From the NCBI RefSeq assembly GCF_000332175.1, contig NZ_KB235914.1:255966-319965 (forward strand): 64,000 nucleotides of DNA, given 5' to 3'. The stretch is from Pseudanabaena sp. PCC 6802. GTDB taxonomy: Bacteria; Cyanobacteriota; Cyanobacteriia; Pseudanabaenales; Pseudanabaenaceae. Position 1 is the stretch's first letter. Every line of letters starts with the position of its first letter. The position numbers and the translations under genes were made by a program. Below, piece after piece: positions 14,523 to 22,798 of this stretch. The notes below the pieces were generated by a model. That model did no database searches. It was not told where the DNA came from and saw only the letters and a list, made by a program, of their open reading frames with translations.

Positions 14523-15623
14523 CTAAGCAATTACACTATCTAAACTCGGTACGTCCACCCACTGTCGTTGGGCATGGGATAGATGGGTTAAATCCATCAG
14601 TAGTTGCGAATAAATACCCTCTTTTAGACCAGGTGCGATACTCTCTCCTTTTCGGATAGCGGCAACGAAGCGATCGCAAATCGCGATAAATGGAGCGAGA
14701 CGACCGTCTTTAAAGGTTTGCGGAAATTCATATTCCGATGGGATTGGCATCACTTCCAACTCGCCGCCGGGTTTTGCCTGCCGCAAGCTGAAGCCATGCA
14801 CGTAGTCTGCTAGATTCGGACTGCCCAGCACGAGCGTGGCGCGATCGCCATATACCGTCACCCAATGCCCTCGTCCGCTATAGGTAACCGTGCTAATGCA
14901 AATATTACATGGCGTACCATCGGCGAGTTCCAGCATGATATTGCAGGTGTCGTCGGCATCAACGGGGTGCAGAACTCCGTTGACATCGGGTCGTGTGGGA
15001 ATAGCAGTACTGAGTTGCCCGCACAGGCGTGAAATTGGGCCAAATAACCAGTCCACATAGTCGAATGTATGAGATCCCAGAGCACCTAGCGCCCCTCCAC
15101 CTCGAGCTTTCTGGCTGTACCAGTTCCACGCACGCTTCGCGTCGGCACGCCCTTGAACCAACCAGTCGATTGTAATCAGACGAGTTTTGCCAGCGTATCC
15201 TTGCGCCATTAAATCTTTTAGATAGCACCAATGGGGACAGGTACGAAACTCAAAGTCCATCGTCACGATCGTCCCCTTATTCTGGGCTAGCTTATACAGA
15301 GCGATCGCCTCATCGACATTCAGCGTGGTCGGCTTTTCCAGTAAAACGTGTTTTCCGGCAGCGATCGCGGCTTTGGCTGCCTCAAAATGCAAAAAGGGAG
15401 GCGTGGAGATACTGACCGCCTGCACGTCTGGGATTGCCAGGAGATCGCCAAGGTTGGTGTAGCTGTGGGGAATGCCAAATTTATCTGCTATCTGTTGGGC
15501 TTTATCTAGCCTGCGATGGTAGACTGCCACTACTTCCGTGTCGGGATGAGCCTGAAACCCTGGAATATGGACGATTTGCCCGAAGCCAGTACCGATAATA
15601 CCAATGCCAATTTTCTGCGCCAT
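14523..15623 (-). CDS. Gfo/Idh/MocA-family oxidoreductase
   Basis: 366 aa. NAD(P)-dependent dehydrogenase family acting on sugars and related compounds. N-terminal Rossmann fold with GIIGTGFGQIVHIPGF (about 8-23); the EKP motif of the family is in HVLLEKPTTLN (about 92-102); the C-terminal domain includes GGGALGALGSHTFDYVDWLFG, carrying the usual conserved His. Complete and of normal length. ATG at 15623. Co-directional with CcbP 39 bp upstream, so possibly co-transcribed. The substrate cannot be read from the sequence; related cyanobacterial proteins are annotated only as oxidoreductases. Confidence 0.9.
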   Translation of the reverse strand: MAQKIGIGIIGTGFGQIVHIPGFQAHPDTEVVAVYHRRLDKAQQIADKFGIPHSYTNLGDLLAIPDVQAVSISTPPFLHFEAAKAAIAAGKHVLLEKPTTLNVDEAIALYKLAQNKGTIVTMDFEFRTCPHWCYLKDLMAQGYAGKTRLITIDWLVQGRADAKRAWNWYSQKARGGGALGALGSHTFDYVDWLFGPISRLCGQLSTAIPTRPDVNGVLHPVDADDTCNIMLELADGTPCNICISTVTYSGRGHWVTVYGDRATLVLGSPNLADYVHGFSLRQAKPGGELEVMPIPSEYEFPQTFKDGRLAPFIAICDRFVAAIRKGESIAPGLKEGIYSQLLMDLTHLSHAQRQWVDVPSLDSVIA

Positions 15624-15662
15624 GTTGGAACCATTATTAACTATTTCGATCGTTTGAGCATT

Positions 15663-16031
15663 CTACAACTCGTAGCCCCGCGCTAACCAGTAGTGCCAAT
15701 CGGCGATCGCTTCCTGGGTATCTTCATCTGCTGCGGGGGCTTCTATCTCTTTTAAACGCATAGAGAATATATCCCCGTCATATTCCACTTCCACAAACAT
15801 CTCGTGCAAGCACTCCTCCTCCGGGGACATTCCCACCACTACTACCTCAGTTCCTTTTTTCTGCGCTGAAGTGCGCGACTTCTCGATTAGCAAAGCCTTA
15901 AAGGGGAAACTTAGTTTGTCGTCAAGATAGTAGTACCAACCCATTGCCCGTTCTTCTTCACCGTAGGCATCAACTACAATCTCCATGGCAATGCGTTCTT
16001 CTCGCGCATCGTCTTCTGCAACTTTAGCCAT
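15663..16031 (-). CDS. ccbP: Calcium-binding protein CcbP
   Basis: 122 aa, strongly acidic. The start REERIAMEIVVDAYGEEERAMGWYYYLDDKL and the SFPFKA segment match the cyanobacterial Ca2+-buffering protein CcbP, studied in Anabaena, where its degradation raises free calcium during heterocyst differentiation. It has no EF hands; calcium is bound by surface acidic clusters. ATG at 16031 is preceded by GGAGGAACAACACTT, a good ribosome site. Presence of the gene does not prove heterocysts, since homologs exist in non-heterocystous strains. Confidence 0.85.
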   Translation of the reverse strand: MAKVAEDDAREERIAMEIVVDAYGEEERAMGWYYYLDDKLSFPFKALLIEKSRTSAQKKGTEVVVVGMSPEEECLHEMFVEVEYDGDIFSMRLKEIEAPAADEDTQEAIADWHYWLARGYEL

Positions 16032-16146
16032 AAGTGTTGTTCCTCCAAAGCAACCTGCTAAGATAAATTTAGCTATTTTAGGGTGCGTTTTGTGACTTTT
16101 TTGAATACTTGCTTAGTTTAATACTCGATTTAATAACTGGACAAAC

Positions 16147-16797
16147 ATGGTTGTAACTCCTCAAAAATCGAAACTCGCTCTAGATATCTGGGTCAAAGCA
16201 ACTTGGGAAGATTTTGTGGCTCTAGCTGACGATCGCGCTTATACAAGAACTAACAGATTTTATTACGACCGCGATGCGATGAGGATAGAAATGGCAGCAC
16301 TTGGCCCGATACACGCCCGCGAAAATGCGATTGTTTCTAAGGTAGTCAGCTTGTTTGCGACGCTCAAAAATATACGAATTTTTGAGTATTTGAATTGCAG
16401 TTTTCGCAAGGAGCCGGAAAGAGAGTGCCAACCAGATCTTGCTTTCTACATTGGTGAGGGGTTACGTTTACCTGCATCTAATAACTCCCCTGTAAACTTG
16501 AAGGAACACGATCCTCCTACTTTGATAATCGAAATTGCCTCGACTACGCTTAACGACGATTTAGGGCATAAACGTTTGTTGTACGAGCGGCTGGGCGTGC
16601 GGGAATATTGGGTAGTGGATGTCGAAGCGACTGAAGTATATGCCTTTGAGATTGCGGACGGACGCAGCGGACGCATTCAAGCATCCCAAGTGCTAGCGGG
16701 TCTGCGGATCGCAACTGTAGAAGAGGCTCTACTCCGCAGCCAGAGTGAAGATGATGGGGCGATCGCGCGGTGGTTATTGCAAACCTTCAACGCCTAA
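16147..16797 (+). CDS. Uma2-family (DUF820) putative endonuclease, copy 1
   Basis: 216 aa. Uma2/DUF820 proteins have a PD-(D/E)XK nuclease-like fold and are greatly expanded in cyanobacteria; their biological role is unknown. Visible family features: PDLAFYIGEG with the metal-binding Asp (about 97-106), TLIIEIASTTLNDDLGHK giving the E-x-x-S...D...K pattern, and YERLGVREYWVVD. Three members occur in this window, all plus strand and not adjacent to one another. ATG at 16147. A close antiparallel neighbour follows at 16812. Confidence 0.87.
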   Translation: MVVTPQKSKLALDIWVKATWEDFVALADDRAYTRTNRFYYDRDAMRIEMAALGPIHARENAIVSKVVSLFATLKNIRIFEYLNCSFRKEPERECQPDLAFYIGEGLRLPASNNSPVNLKEHDPPTLIIEIASTTLNDDLGHKRLLYERLGVREYWVVDVEATEVYAFEIADGRSGRIQASQVLAGLRIATVEEALLRSQSEDDGAIARWLLQTFNA

Positions 16798-16811
16798 TTC
16801 TCATACGGAAT

Positions 16812-17762
16812 CTAAGCGCAGCTTTGAGGAACGGCAACCTGTCGCAAAAGTTCCATCGGGCCGCAGGCTTTAAGAACCTGCATTTGCTCTCGATCTCTCA
16901 CTAGCAACGTACCAGCAAATCCCAATGAATTGACCGAGATAGACCCAAAACTTTCCTGCGATCGCAAAATCAAAAGCATCCATTCTCGCGTTGCCAAAAG
17001 ATTATACGGACAGGGCTGTATCCCTAGCTCATTCTCTGCACTAGTTTTGGGGAAACTAATCGCTTTGAGCAGGCGATGATAACAGGCCAGTGTCGCTTCT
17101 GCGGCTTGGAATGGAGAGCCTGCCCAGAGCGGCTCTAATTTGGTAAAGGCATGGACAAAAGGCAGTCCGGGGATGGTAGCAATCTCGCCTTGAAATACAG
17201 CGGATGATAGTAGTGGCGCGATCGGAATCTGGTGAGGTTCAGAAGGGATGAGCGGCAGGGAAACAATTTGCAAATGCTTATGCGGTTGGCTGGCACCAGC
17301 CGTTTTGCCAGCATTGTAAAATACCAGCCCGTCGAATTCTGCCAGACACGCCCACATTGCTACAAAATCTGCCAAGGTCAGCAGGCTTTCCTGTGCCTCG
17401 AATGCCCGTGTAATAACGAGTAGGTGGCGATCGACTACGTTGAACTTGTTCAGAATGCAGACATGCGTATCGGAAATATCCGTAACAAACAGATCCTCGT
17501 CGTAGGGCAGGAAGGGGTTGAACGATCGATCGCCAGCACTAGTTAGTCGGTCTTGGGCTTGTTTCGCCTCGTCCTTGCGAGCGAGATTGGCCAGGATTCT
17601 CACCATAAAGCGAACGCCATCCTGCTCGACAAACTCAAACTCTGTCGGAATGGACAGCAAGGCACCGCACTGATGGGCGCGATCGCTGCGCTCTACCAGC
17701 TTTGTCCACAAAGTGCCAGGTTTCAACAACAGATTTTCCCGATCCAAATTATGCTTCCTCAA
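16812..17762 (-). CDS. ATP adenylyltransferase / Ap4A phosphorylase (HIT superfamily)
   Basis: 316 aa. Ap4A phosphorylases split diadenosine tetraphosphate into ATP and ADP using phosphate. The catalytic HxHxQ motif appears as QPHKHLQIV with His161, His163 and Gln165. Upstream are NPFLPYDEDLFV (about 82-93), typical of the family, and HVCILNKFNVVDRHLLVITR. Length matches the type II enzymes. The start at 17762 is ATG. Isolated gene, convergent with the first Uma2 gene. Confidence 0.9.
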   Translation of the reverse strand: MRKHNLDRENLLLKPGTLWTKLVERSDRAHQCGALLSIPTEFEFVEQDGVRFMVRILANLARKDEAKQAQDRLTSAGDRSFNPFLPYDEDLFVTDISDTHVCILNKFNVVDRHLLVITRAFEAQESLLTLADFVAMWACLAEFDGLVFYNAGKTAGASQPHKHLQIVSLPLIPSEPHQIPIAPLLSSAVFQGEIATIPGLPFVHAFTKLEPLWAGSPFQAAEATLACYHRLLKAISFPKTSAENELGIQPCPYNLLATREWMLLILRSQESFGSISVNSLGFAGTLLVRDREQMQVLKACGPMELLRQVAVPQSCA

Positions 17763-17906
17763 AACAAAATACGCCCAAAATCATTGTATAGCTCCCATAA
17801 AATACCTCCCGACTTATTTTGTCCCTAATGGGGCGAGATCTAGGTTAAGTTAGTTATTGGGTCTAGCTTGCATAAACTAGCTTGCATAAATTTGTAGAGG
17901 TTGACT

Positions 17907-18761
17907 ATGTACCAGTCCAAACCTAACGCTATGGGGAAACCCTTCCCCACGATGTACGATCTGCCCAGCGATTATCCGGAGGATCCAGGATTGCCTGACG
18001 AGTTTCATCTTTATCAACCGCAGGTTCTCAGTCAAACTTGTAAACCTCCTGTCTACGAAAGCGATCGCGTCTTTATTGCCAGCGACCTCAATCTTTACTA
18101 CGATCTCGATCGCTTGAATTGGTATAAACGCCCCGATTGGTTTGTAGTGGTAGATGGAACGCGGCTATACCAAAATAGAGAGCTTCGTCAAAGTTACGTT
18201 CTATGGGATGAAGGCAAGAGTCCTTTATTAGTGGTGGAGTTGATCTCCGAAGGAACGGAAGCAGAAGATTTGGGCAGAAACGTACGCAAACTCGGCAGCC
18301 CGCCGACTAAGTGGGAAGTATACGAACAGATTTTGCAAGTGCCTTACTACATAACATTTGACGAGCGCAATAGCGAATTTCGCAAGTTCAGATGGCAGAA
18401 TGGCAAATATACCGAACTAGACAGGGAAGCAACAAAGCTGTGGGTTGAGGAATTGCAGTTAGGGCTGGGGATTTGGCACGGATCTTATCAAGGCATAGAA
18501 GCTGATTGGTTGCGTTGGTATGATGCTAATGAAACGTGGCTCCCAACCCAGGAAGAGCGCGCCGAACAGGAACGCCAGCGCGCCGAACAGGAACGTCAAC
18601 GCGCCGAACAGGAACGCCAGCGCGCCGAACAGGAACGTCAACGTGCCGAACAGGAACGTCAACGTGCCGAACAGGAACGCCAGCGTGCCGAACAGGAGCA
18701 GCAGAAAGTGGAAGCGCTGAAAATGCAGTTAAGGGCACTAGGAGTTGAACCCGATATTTAA
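17907..18761 (+). CDS. Uma2-family putative endonuclease with repeat coiled-coil tail, copy 2
   Basis: 284 aa from the ATG at 17907, chosen because AGAGG lies six bases upstream; an in-frame TTG at 17901 is less likely. Uma2 core about 20-205, with SPLLVVELISEGTEAED and YYITFDE. The C-terminal region is a highly charged coiled coil built of seven-residue units AEQERQR, encoded by nearly identical 21-bp tandem repeats (18552-18698). Because the repeat is codon-periodic and G/C-rich, all other frames are also open there; these are artefacts. Such tails vary in length between strains and probably mediate self-association. Confidence 0.88.
   Translation: MYQSKPNAMGKPFPTMYDLPSDYPEDPGLPDEFHLYQPQVLSQTCKPPVYESDRVFIASDLNLYYDLDRLNWYKRPDWFVVVDGTRLYQNRELRQSYVLWDEGKSPLLVVELISEGTEAEDLGRNVRKLGSPPTKWEVYEQILQVPYYITFDERNSEFRKFRWQNGKYTELDREATKLWVEELQLGLGIWHGSYQGIEADWLRWYDANETWLPTQEERAEQERQRAEQERQRAEQERQRAEQERQRAEQERQRAEQERQRAEQEQQKVEALKMQLRALGVEPDI
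18552..18698 (+). repeat. 21-bp tandem repeat inside the Uma2 gene
   Basis: About seven copies of GCCGAACAGGAACGCCAGCG-type units, differing mainly as CGCCAGCGC versus CGTCAACGT, encode AEQERQR heptads. In-frame unit length means copy-number change keeps the reading frame. Confidence 0.9.
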
Positions 18762-18764
18762 TGC

Positions 18765-18794
18765 TGTAGGGGCGAACGGCCGTTCGCCCCTACA
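18765..18794. terminator. 30-bp perfect palindrome after Uma2 copy 2
   Basis: TGTAGGGGCGAACGG followed by its exact reverse complement. It lies 3 bp after the Uma2 stop codon. A diverged copy is at 19632-19660, so the K+ channel gene is bracketed by two copies. It may act as a terminator but has no T-run. Confidence 0.65.
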
Positions 18795-18843
18795 ATTGAA
18801 AACCGCATATATTGGGAAGAGCGTAATTCAGGGATAAAACAAA

Positions 18844-19626
18844 TTGCTGCGTGAAAAGATTGCGTTTTACTTAGAGGATATTGAAACACCTGTAGGCAAA
18901 GGGATTAACCTGGCGATCGCTCTACTGGTGTTGATTTCATCTGGAATATTTGTCGCACAAACCTATCTCATCTCCGAGACAACCCGAAATATCCTGAATC
19001 TTGCGGACAATGCTATTCTTTTTATCTTTGCCGTTGAATATCTACTCCGCCTCTGGTGCGCCGACAACAGGCTGAAATACTGCTTTAGCCTTTATTCAAT
19101 GATCGACTTAATCGCGATTCTACCGTTTTTTATAATTGCGGCTGACACTAGTTTTATTCGCCTCTTGCGCTGGTTCAGATTTCTGCGCCTGGTGCGTCTG
19201 TTGGGCGATAAAACCATATTTGGGCGAGTTAGCAACGACGATCGCCTGATGGTGGTGAGAATTATATTTACTCTATTTGCGATCGTGTTTATCTTTTCGG
19301 GGCTGATTTATCAGGTCGAACATCCCGTCAATCCCAATAGCTTTAGAACTTTTCTCGATGCATTTTACTTCTCGATTTTTACCATGACAACAGTTGGTTA
19401 TGGCGATGTCACCCCTTCTTCGGAATCTGGACGTTTGCTTACCGTTTTGATGGTACTGATCGGCATCGCGCTGATTCCGGTGCAGTTGGGAGATTTATTT
19501 AAAAGCCTGGTTAAAACGGCTAATCGCGTAGAGATACCGTGTCTCAATTGCGGTTTGTCGTCTCACGATGCTGATGCCAAACATTGCAAGAACTGCGGCA
19601 CCGCATTGAGTCCTGAGATGGAGTGA
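18844..19626 (+). CDS. Voltage-gated K+ channel (ion transporter) with C-terminal zinc ribbon
   Basis: 260 aa. Six membrane segments: S1 about 21-41, S2 about 53-71, S3 about 83-100, the charged S4 RLLRWFRFLRLVRLL (106-120), S5 about 136-157, and S6 about 197-216. The selectivity filter TTVGYGD lies at 182-188, specific for potassium. The cytoplasmic tail has four cysteines (233, 236, 248, 251) as CLNC...CKNC, a predicted zinc ribbon. The only start that keeps the N-terminus is TTG at 18844; no ATG is nearby, so the start is less certain. No neighbour suggests a specific pathway. Confidence 0.9.
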   Translation: MLREKIAFYLEDIETPVGKGINLAIALLVLISSGIFVAQTYLISETTRNILNLADNAILFIFAVEYLLRLWCADNRLKYCFSLYSMIDLIAILPFFIIAADTSFIRLLRWFRFLRLVRLLGDKTIFGRVSNDDRLMVVRIIFTLFAIVFIFSGLIYQVEHPVNPNSFRTFLDAFYFSIFTMTTVGYGDVTPSSESGRLLTVLMVLIGIALIPVQLGDLFKSLVKTANRVEIPCLNCGLSSHDADAKHCKNCGTALSPEME

Positions 19627-19631
19627 TTCAC

Positions 19632-19660
19632 GTTAGGGTCAAACGACCGTTCGCCTCTAC
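19632..19660. repeat. Diverged copy of the 18765 palindrome
   Basis: GTTAGGGTCAAACGACCGTT then CGCCTCTAC, an imperfect version of the palindrome at 18765-18794. Located between the K+ channel stop and the end of the convergent secreted-protein gene. Confidence 0.6.
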
Positions 19661-19995
19661 TCATGGTCTACAAAACCACAGGATAGTTCTCCGTTTGGGG
19701 AACCTTCTGCTTCTACCAAGCAGGCAATGCCATCTTTTTCGCTGAGCATAACCACATGGTCTAAAGTAGGAGCGGGAGCGATACTGTAAGGCGCGATCGC
19801 CGCAATGCGAAGATTAGGGATATCTAATCCAGATTCACACAAACTACCTGGCTCTTGCGGGCAGCGCATTTCTACTTTCTGAGAATTGTCCAACTGTAGT
19901 GCGGCAATAGGGGTATCGGTGGTATCTGCCTTGGCAGGGGTAGCAAAACTTACCAAAGCGATCGCTAATAACGTTGCAAATCCTCTTAATTTCAT
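19657..19995 (-). CDS. Small secreted protein of unknown function
   Basis: 112 aa from the ATG at 19995, preferred over an in-frame GTG at 20010 because GAGG sits nine bases before the ATG. Signal peptide MKLRGFATLLAIALVSFATPAKA, so the mature part is periplasmic or secreted, about 89 aa. It has four Cys (MRCPQEPGSLCESGLD, GIACLVE, LSCGF), suggesting two disulfides. I do not recognise the family. Convergent with the K+ channel gene. Confidence 0.7.
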   Translation of the reverse strand: MKLRGFATLLAIALVSFATPAKADTTDTPIAALQLDNSQKVEMRCPQEPGSLCESGLDIPNLRIAAIAPYSIAPAPTLDHVVMLSEKDGIACLVEAEGSPNGELSCGFVDHE

Positions 19996-20297
19996 AGCCT
20001 TAATCCTCACTCTGTAATCTGAATATCCTGTGAAGTTTTACCTTGAGCACCTGTCTATCAGTTTGCGACTTTAGACGCGGTTATACTTCCTGCAACTAGC
20101 TCATGCGAGTGGGTGAACCCCCCTCTGGCATGGAGCGAGATCGCTCTATATCTAGATATCATCTCTGTAAAATATGGCAATTGCAGCGATCGAGATCTGA
20201 GCTTAGTTGCGATCGCGATCGCAATGCCACTGTCAGTCCCAGACAAGGCATAATGCTATTAGTAACGAGCGCGAGTTTTCAGATTTTTTAGATTCTT

Positions 20298-20696
20298 ATG
20301 AAATTAGGTATTGCAGTTGTAGTAGTTCTGGCGGCTGGTACATGTTTTGGCTTGTCCGTACAAGCGGTACGAGCAGATAATCCCTTGCACGTACGGCAAT
20401 TGCTGACTACCAAGGAGTGTCCGGGTTGCGATCTCTACGAGGCTAATTTAGGGCCTGTCAATCTGCGGGGAGCTAATCTGAGCAATGCCAACATGTACCG
20501 CGCCAATCTGAGGTTTGCCGATCTCAGAGAGTCCAGACTAGTGGGCGCTAACCTGTACAGAGCCGATCTTAGAGGAGCAGATCTAACTGGCGCGGATATC
20601 TTTGGAGTCGATTTCAATGAAGCCAACCTCTGCAATGCCATCATGCCTGATGGCAAGAAGTCAACTCAGGGTTGTCCCGATAATGTTGCCAAATAG
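20298..20696 (+). CDS. Secreted pentapeptide-repeat protein
   Basis: 132 aa. Signal peptide about 1-26 (VVVVLAAGTCFGLSVQAVRA). Then LLTTKECPGCDLYEANL introduces roughly eleven A(N/D)Lxx-type pentapeptides (about 48-117), which fold into a right-handed quadrilateral beta helix, and a short Cys-containing tail. The CPGCDL cap followed by pentapeptide repeats is common in cyanobacterial periplasmic proteins; the molecular function is unknown. ATG at 20298, no obvious operon partners. Confidence 0.88.
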   Translation: MKLGIAVVVVLAAGTCFGLSVQAVRADNPLHVRQLLTTKECPGCDLYEANLGPVNLRGANLSNANMYRANLRFADLRESRLVGANLYRADLRGADLTGADIFGVDFNEANLCNAIMPDGKKSTQGCPDNVAK

Positions 20697-20914
20697 TTTT
20701 TACCAACATCAATTAGCGATCGCTGCGCCACGACCAGAATCTTCGATCGCGATCGAGCTTTACAACCAGCGTTACCTACACCCTCCTCAAAAATCTTCTG
20801 GAGCATCTCGATCCCTCTTCCTGATATTATCGCTTTTAGGGTAAAGCGTTTGTCTTTGAACCGTTTTCTGACGAGTCAGCCAGTTTATCCCTTTCCGCTG
20901 AGGATTACCCATTC

Positions 20915-22339
20915 ATGAAACCAGAGTTATTAGCAAAAATACAAAGCTGCTGTCGAGATCTAGCTGCCTTCGAGCAAGTTCGGCAAGCTCTGGCGGATGA
21001 AATGTACACTTTGGAGCAAGCGACCCGTCAGGCTAATTTCCAGCTCCAACAGCAGCAGGCGCTAGCCCGGGTGATTATGCGACTGCGAGAACACATAGAT
21101 CTAGAAGCAATTTTTAAAGCTACTGCGGCTGAAATCAGGCAACTGTTAGGGGTCGATCGGGTTGGCATGTTTCGCTTCGATCCAGACTCTGGCTGGGATG
21201 ACGGCGAATTCGTATCGGAGGATGTAGACCCCGAGTTTGACTCGGCGATCACCCAAAAAGTTCGCGATCGCTGTTTTGGCGAGCAGTTTGCTATCTATTA
21301 CCAAGAAGGGCGCGTGCAGAACGTTGCCGATATTTACAATGCCGGGTTGAGCGACTGCCACATCGCGATCCTGTCGCAATTTCAGGTACGGGCAAATCTG
21401 GTGGTGCCCTTGTTGCAAGGTCGCCATCTGTGGGGCTTGTTGTGCATCCATCAATGCCGCGCCCCCCGCCAGTGGCAGGACACCGAGATCGAATTCGTGC
21501 AGCAAATCGCCAGCCACTTAGCCATAGCGCTGCAACAGGCGGAACTGCTGGCAGAACTGCGGGCTGAGGTAATCGAACGCCAGCAGGCGGAGCAACGCGC
21601 TTTGGAACTCAACCAGGGCTTGCGCCAGGCAATTATCGAACTGCAGGCAGTGAATAAAGAACTGGAAGCCTTTAGCTATTCTGTTTCCCACGATCTGCGC
21701 GCCCCCTTACGCAGTATTGACGGTTTCAGCCAGGCACTACTAGAAGACTATCTGGGTCAATTAGATACTGTCGGGCAGGACTATTTGCGTCGCATCCGCT
21801 CGGCTAGCCAGCGCATGGGGCAGTTGATCGATGACCTGCTCGCGCTAGCGCGGGTAACCCGCAGCAGCCTCCACAAAGAAGTCGTCGATCTCAGCCAACT
21901 GGCTAGCGAACTCTGTACTCACTTGCAGCAAGCCCATCCAGAGCGGCAGATGGAGTTTGAGATCCAACCTGACCTCGTTGTCCAAGGTGATGTGCGGCTG
22001 TTGCAGGTGGTATTAGATAATTTAATTAATAATGCCTGGAAATTTACCTCGAAGCACCAGCAAGCCAGGATTGAATTTGGCGCGATCGCTCCTGAAAACG
22101 GTATTCCTGTATATTTTGTTCGCGATGATGGCGTTGGTTTTGATATGGCATTCGTTGACAAATTATTTAAGCCATTTCAGCGCTTGCACGGCATGTACGA
22201 ATTCCCCGGCAACGGGATCGGGCTAGCCACCGTGCAGCGCATCGTTCACCGCCACGGCGGTCGAGTATGGGCAGAAGCCGCCTTAGATCGAGGTGCGACG
22301 TTTTATTTTACGCTGGAGGAGGAGGAAGTTGGGGTATGA
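20915..22339 (+). CDS. CBCR-type GAF sensor histidine kinase
   Basis: 474 aa. A short N-terminal coiled coil leads into a GAF domain (about 50-215) with LSDCHIAILSQFQVRANLVV; Cys148-His149 sit where bilin-binding GAF domains of phytochromes and cyanobacteriochromes attach their chromophore, so this is likely a photoreceptor. A coiled linker then leads to HisKA with SVSHDLRAPLRS (His259) and HATPase_c with NLINNAWKFT, DDGVGFD and GNGIGLATV. No DXCF motif is visible, so not that subtype. The stop codon overlaps the start of the next gene (ATGA), indicating translational coupling to a response regulator as in Cph1-Rcp1 pairs. Soluble; the absorbed colour cannot be predicted. Confidence 0.88.
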   Translation: MKPELLAKIQSCCRDLAAFEQVRQALADEMYTLEQATRQANFQLQQQQALARVIMRLREHIDLEAIFKATAAEIRQLLGVDRVGMFRFDPDSGWDDGEFVSEDVDPEFDSAITQKVRDRCFGEQFAIYYQEGRVQNVADIYNAGLSDCHIAILSQFQVRANLVVPLLQGRHLWGLLCIHQCRAPRQWQDTEIEFVQQIASHLAIALQQAELLAELRAEVIERQQAEQRALELNQGLRQAIIELQAVNKELEAFSYSVSHDLRAPLRSIDGFSQALLEDYLGQLDTVGQDYLRRIRSASQRMGQLIDDLLALARVTRSSLHKEVVDLSQLASELCTHLQQAHPERQMEFEIQPDLVVQGDVRLLQVVLDNLINNAWKFTSKHQQARIEFGAIAPENGIPVYFVRDDGVGFDMAFVDKLFKPFQRLHGMYEFPGNGIGLATVQRIVHRHGGRVWAEAALDRGATFYFTLEEEEVGV

Positions 22340-22785
22340 GTGGAGGCACCAATACCAAAGCGATCTTATTAGTAGAAGATAATCCCGATGATGAAGCATT
22401 GGCAATCCGTGCCCTCAAACGCCATCACATTGGCAACGAGATCGTAGTAGCACATGATGGGGTAGAAGCACTGGATTATCTGTTTGGCACGGGTCAATAT
22501 GCGGGACGGAATATCGGCATCAAACCTGCCGTGGTTCTATTGGATCTGAAACTGCCTCGGATCGATGGTCTGGAAGTGCTGCGTCGCCTGCGCGAAAATG
22601 AAAGTACAAAACTCTTGCCTGTCGTGGTTTTAACCACATCCAGCGAAGAACAAGATCTGCTCGACAGTTACAGCTTGGGATGCAATAGTTACATTCGCAA
22701 ACCCGTCGATTTTCTGCAATTTTCGGAAGCGATTCGACAACTTGGGATGTACTGGCTGCTGATGAACGAACCACCACCCATTTAG
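22336..22785 (+). CDS. Rcp1-type single-domain response regulator
   Basis: 149 aa from ATG at 22336, which overlaps the kinase stop codon as ATGA; a longer in-frame reading inside the kinase is not credible. A single receiver domain: ILLVEDNPDDEALAIRAL acidic pocket, phosphoacceptor Asp in VVLLDLKLPRIDG, LTTSSEEQD and the conserved Lys in SYIRKPVD. This is the family that receives phosphate from phytochrome-like kinases. The domain has no output, so it probably passes phosphate on or binds a partner, possibly the hybrid kinase encoded 13 bp downstream. Confidence 0.92.
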   Translation: MSGGTNTKAILLVEDNPDDEALAIRALKRHHIGNEIVVAHDGVEALDYLFGTGQYAGRNIGIKPAVVLLDLKLPRIDGLEVLRRLRENESTKLLPVVVLTTSSEEQDLLDSYSLGCNSYIRKPVDFLQFSEAIRQLGMYWLLMNEPPPI

Positions 22786-22798
22786 GAAGGCGATCGCC

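Noticed and set aside
18459..18748. Long open frames in all six frames over the Uma2 repeat region
   Set aside because: They result from the 21-bp codon-periodic repeat; only the plus-strand frame continues a recognisable protein.
20103..20291. 62-aa ORFs on both strands upstream of the pentapeptide gene
   Set aside because: No ribosome site, composition dominated by HIP1 sites, no recognisable features.
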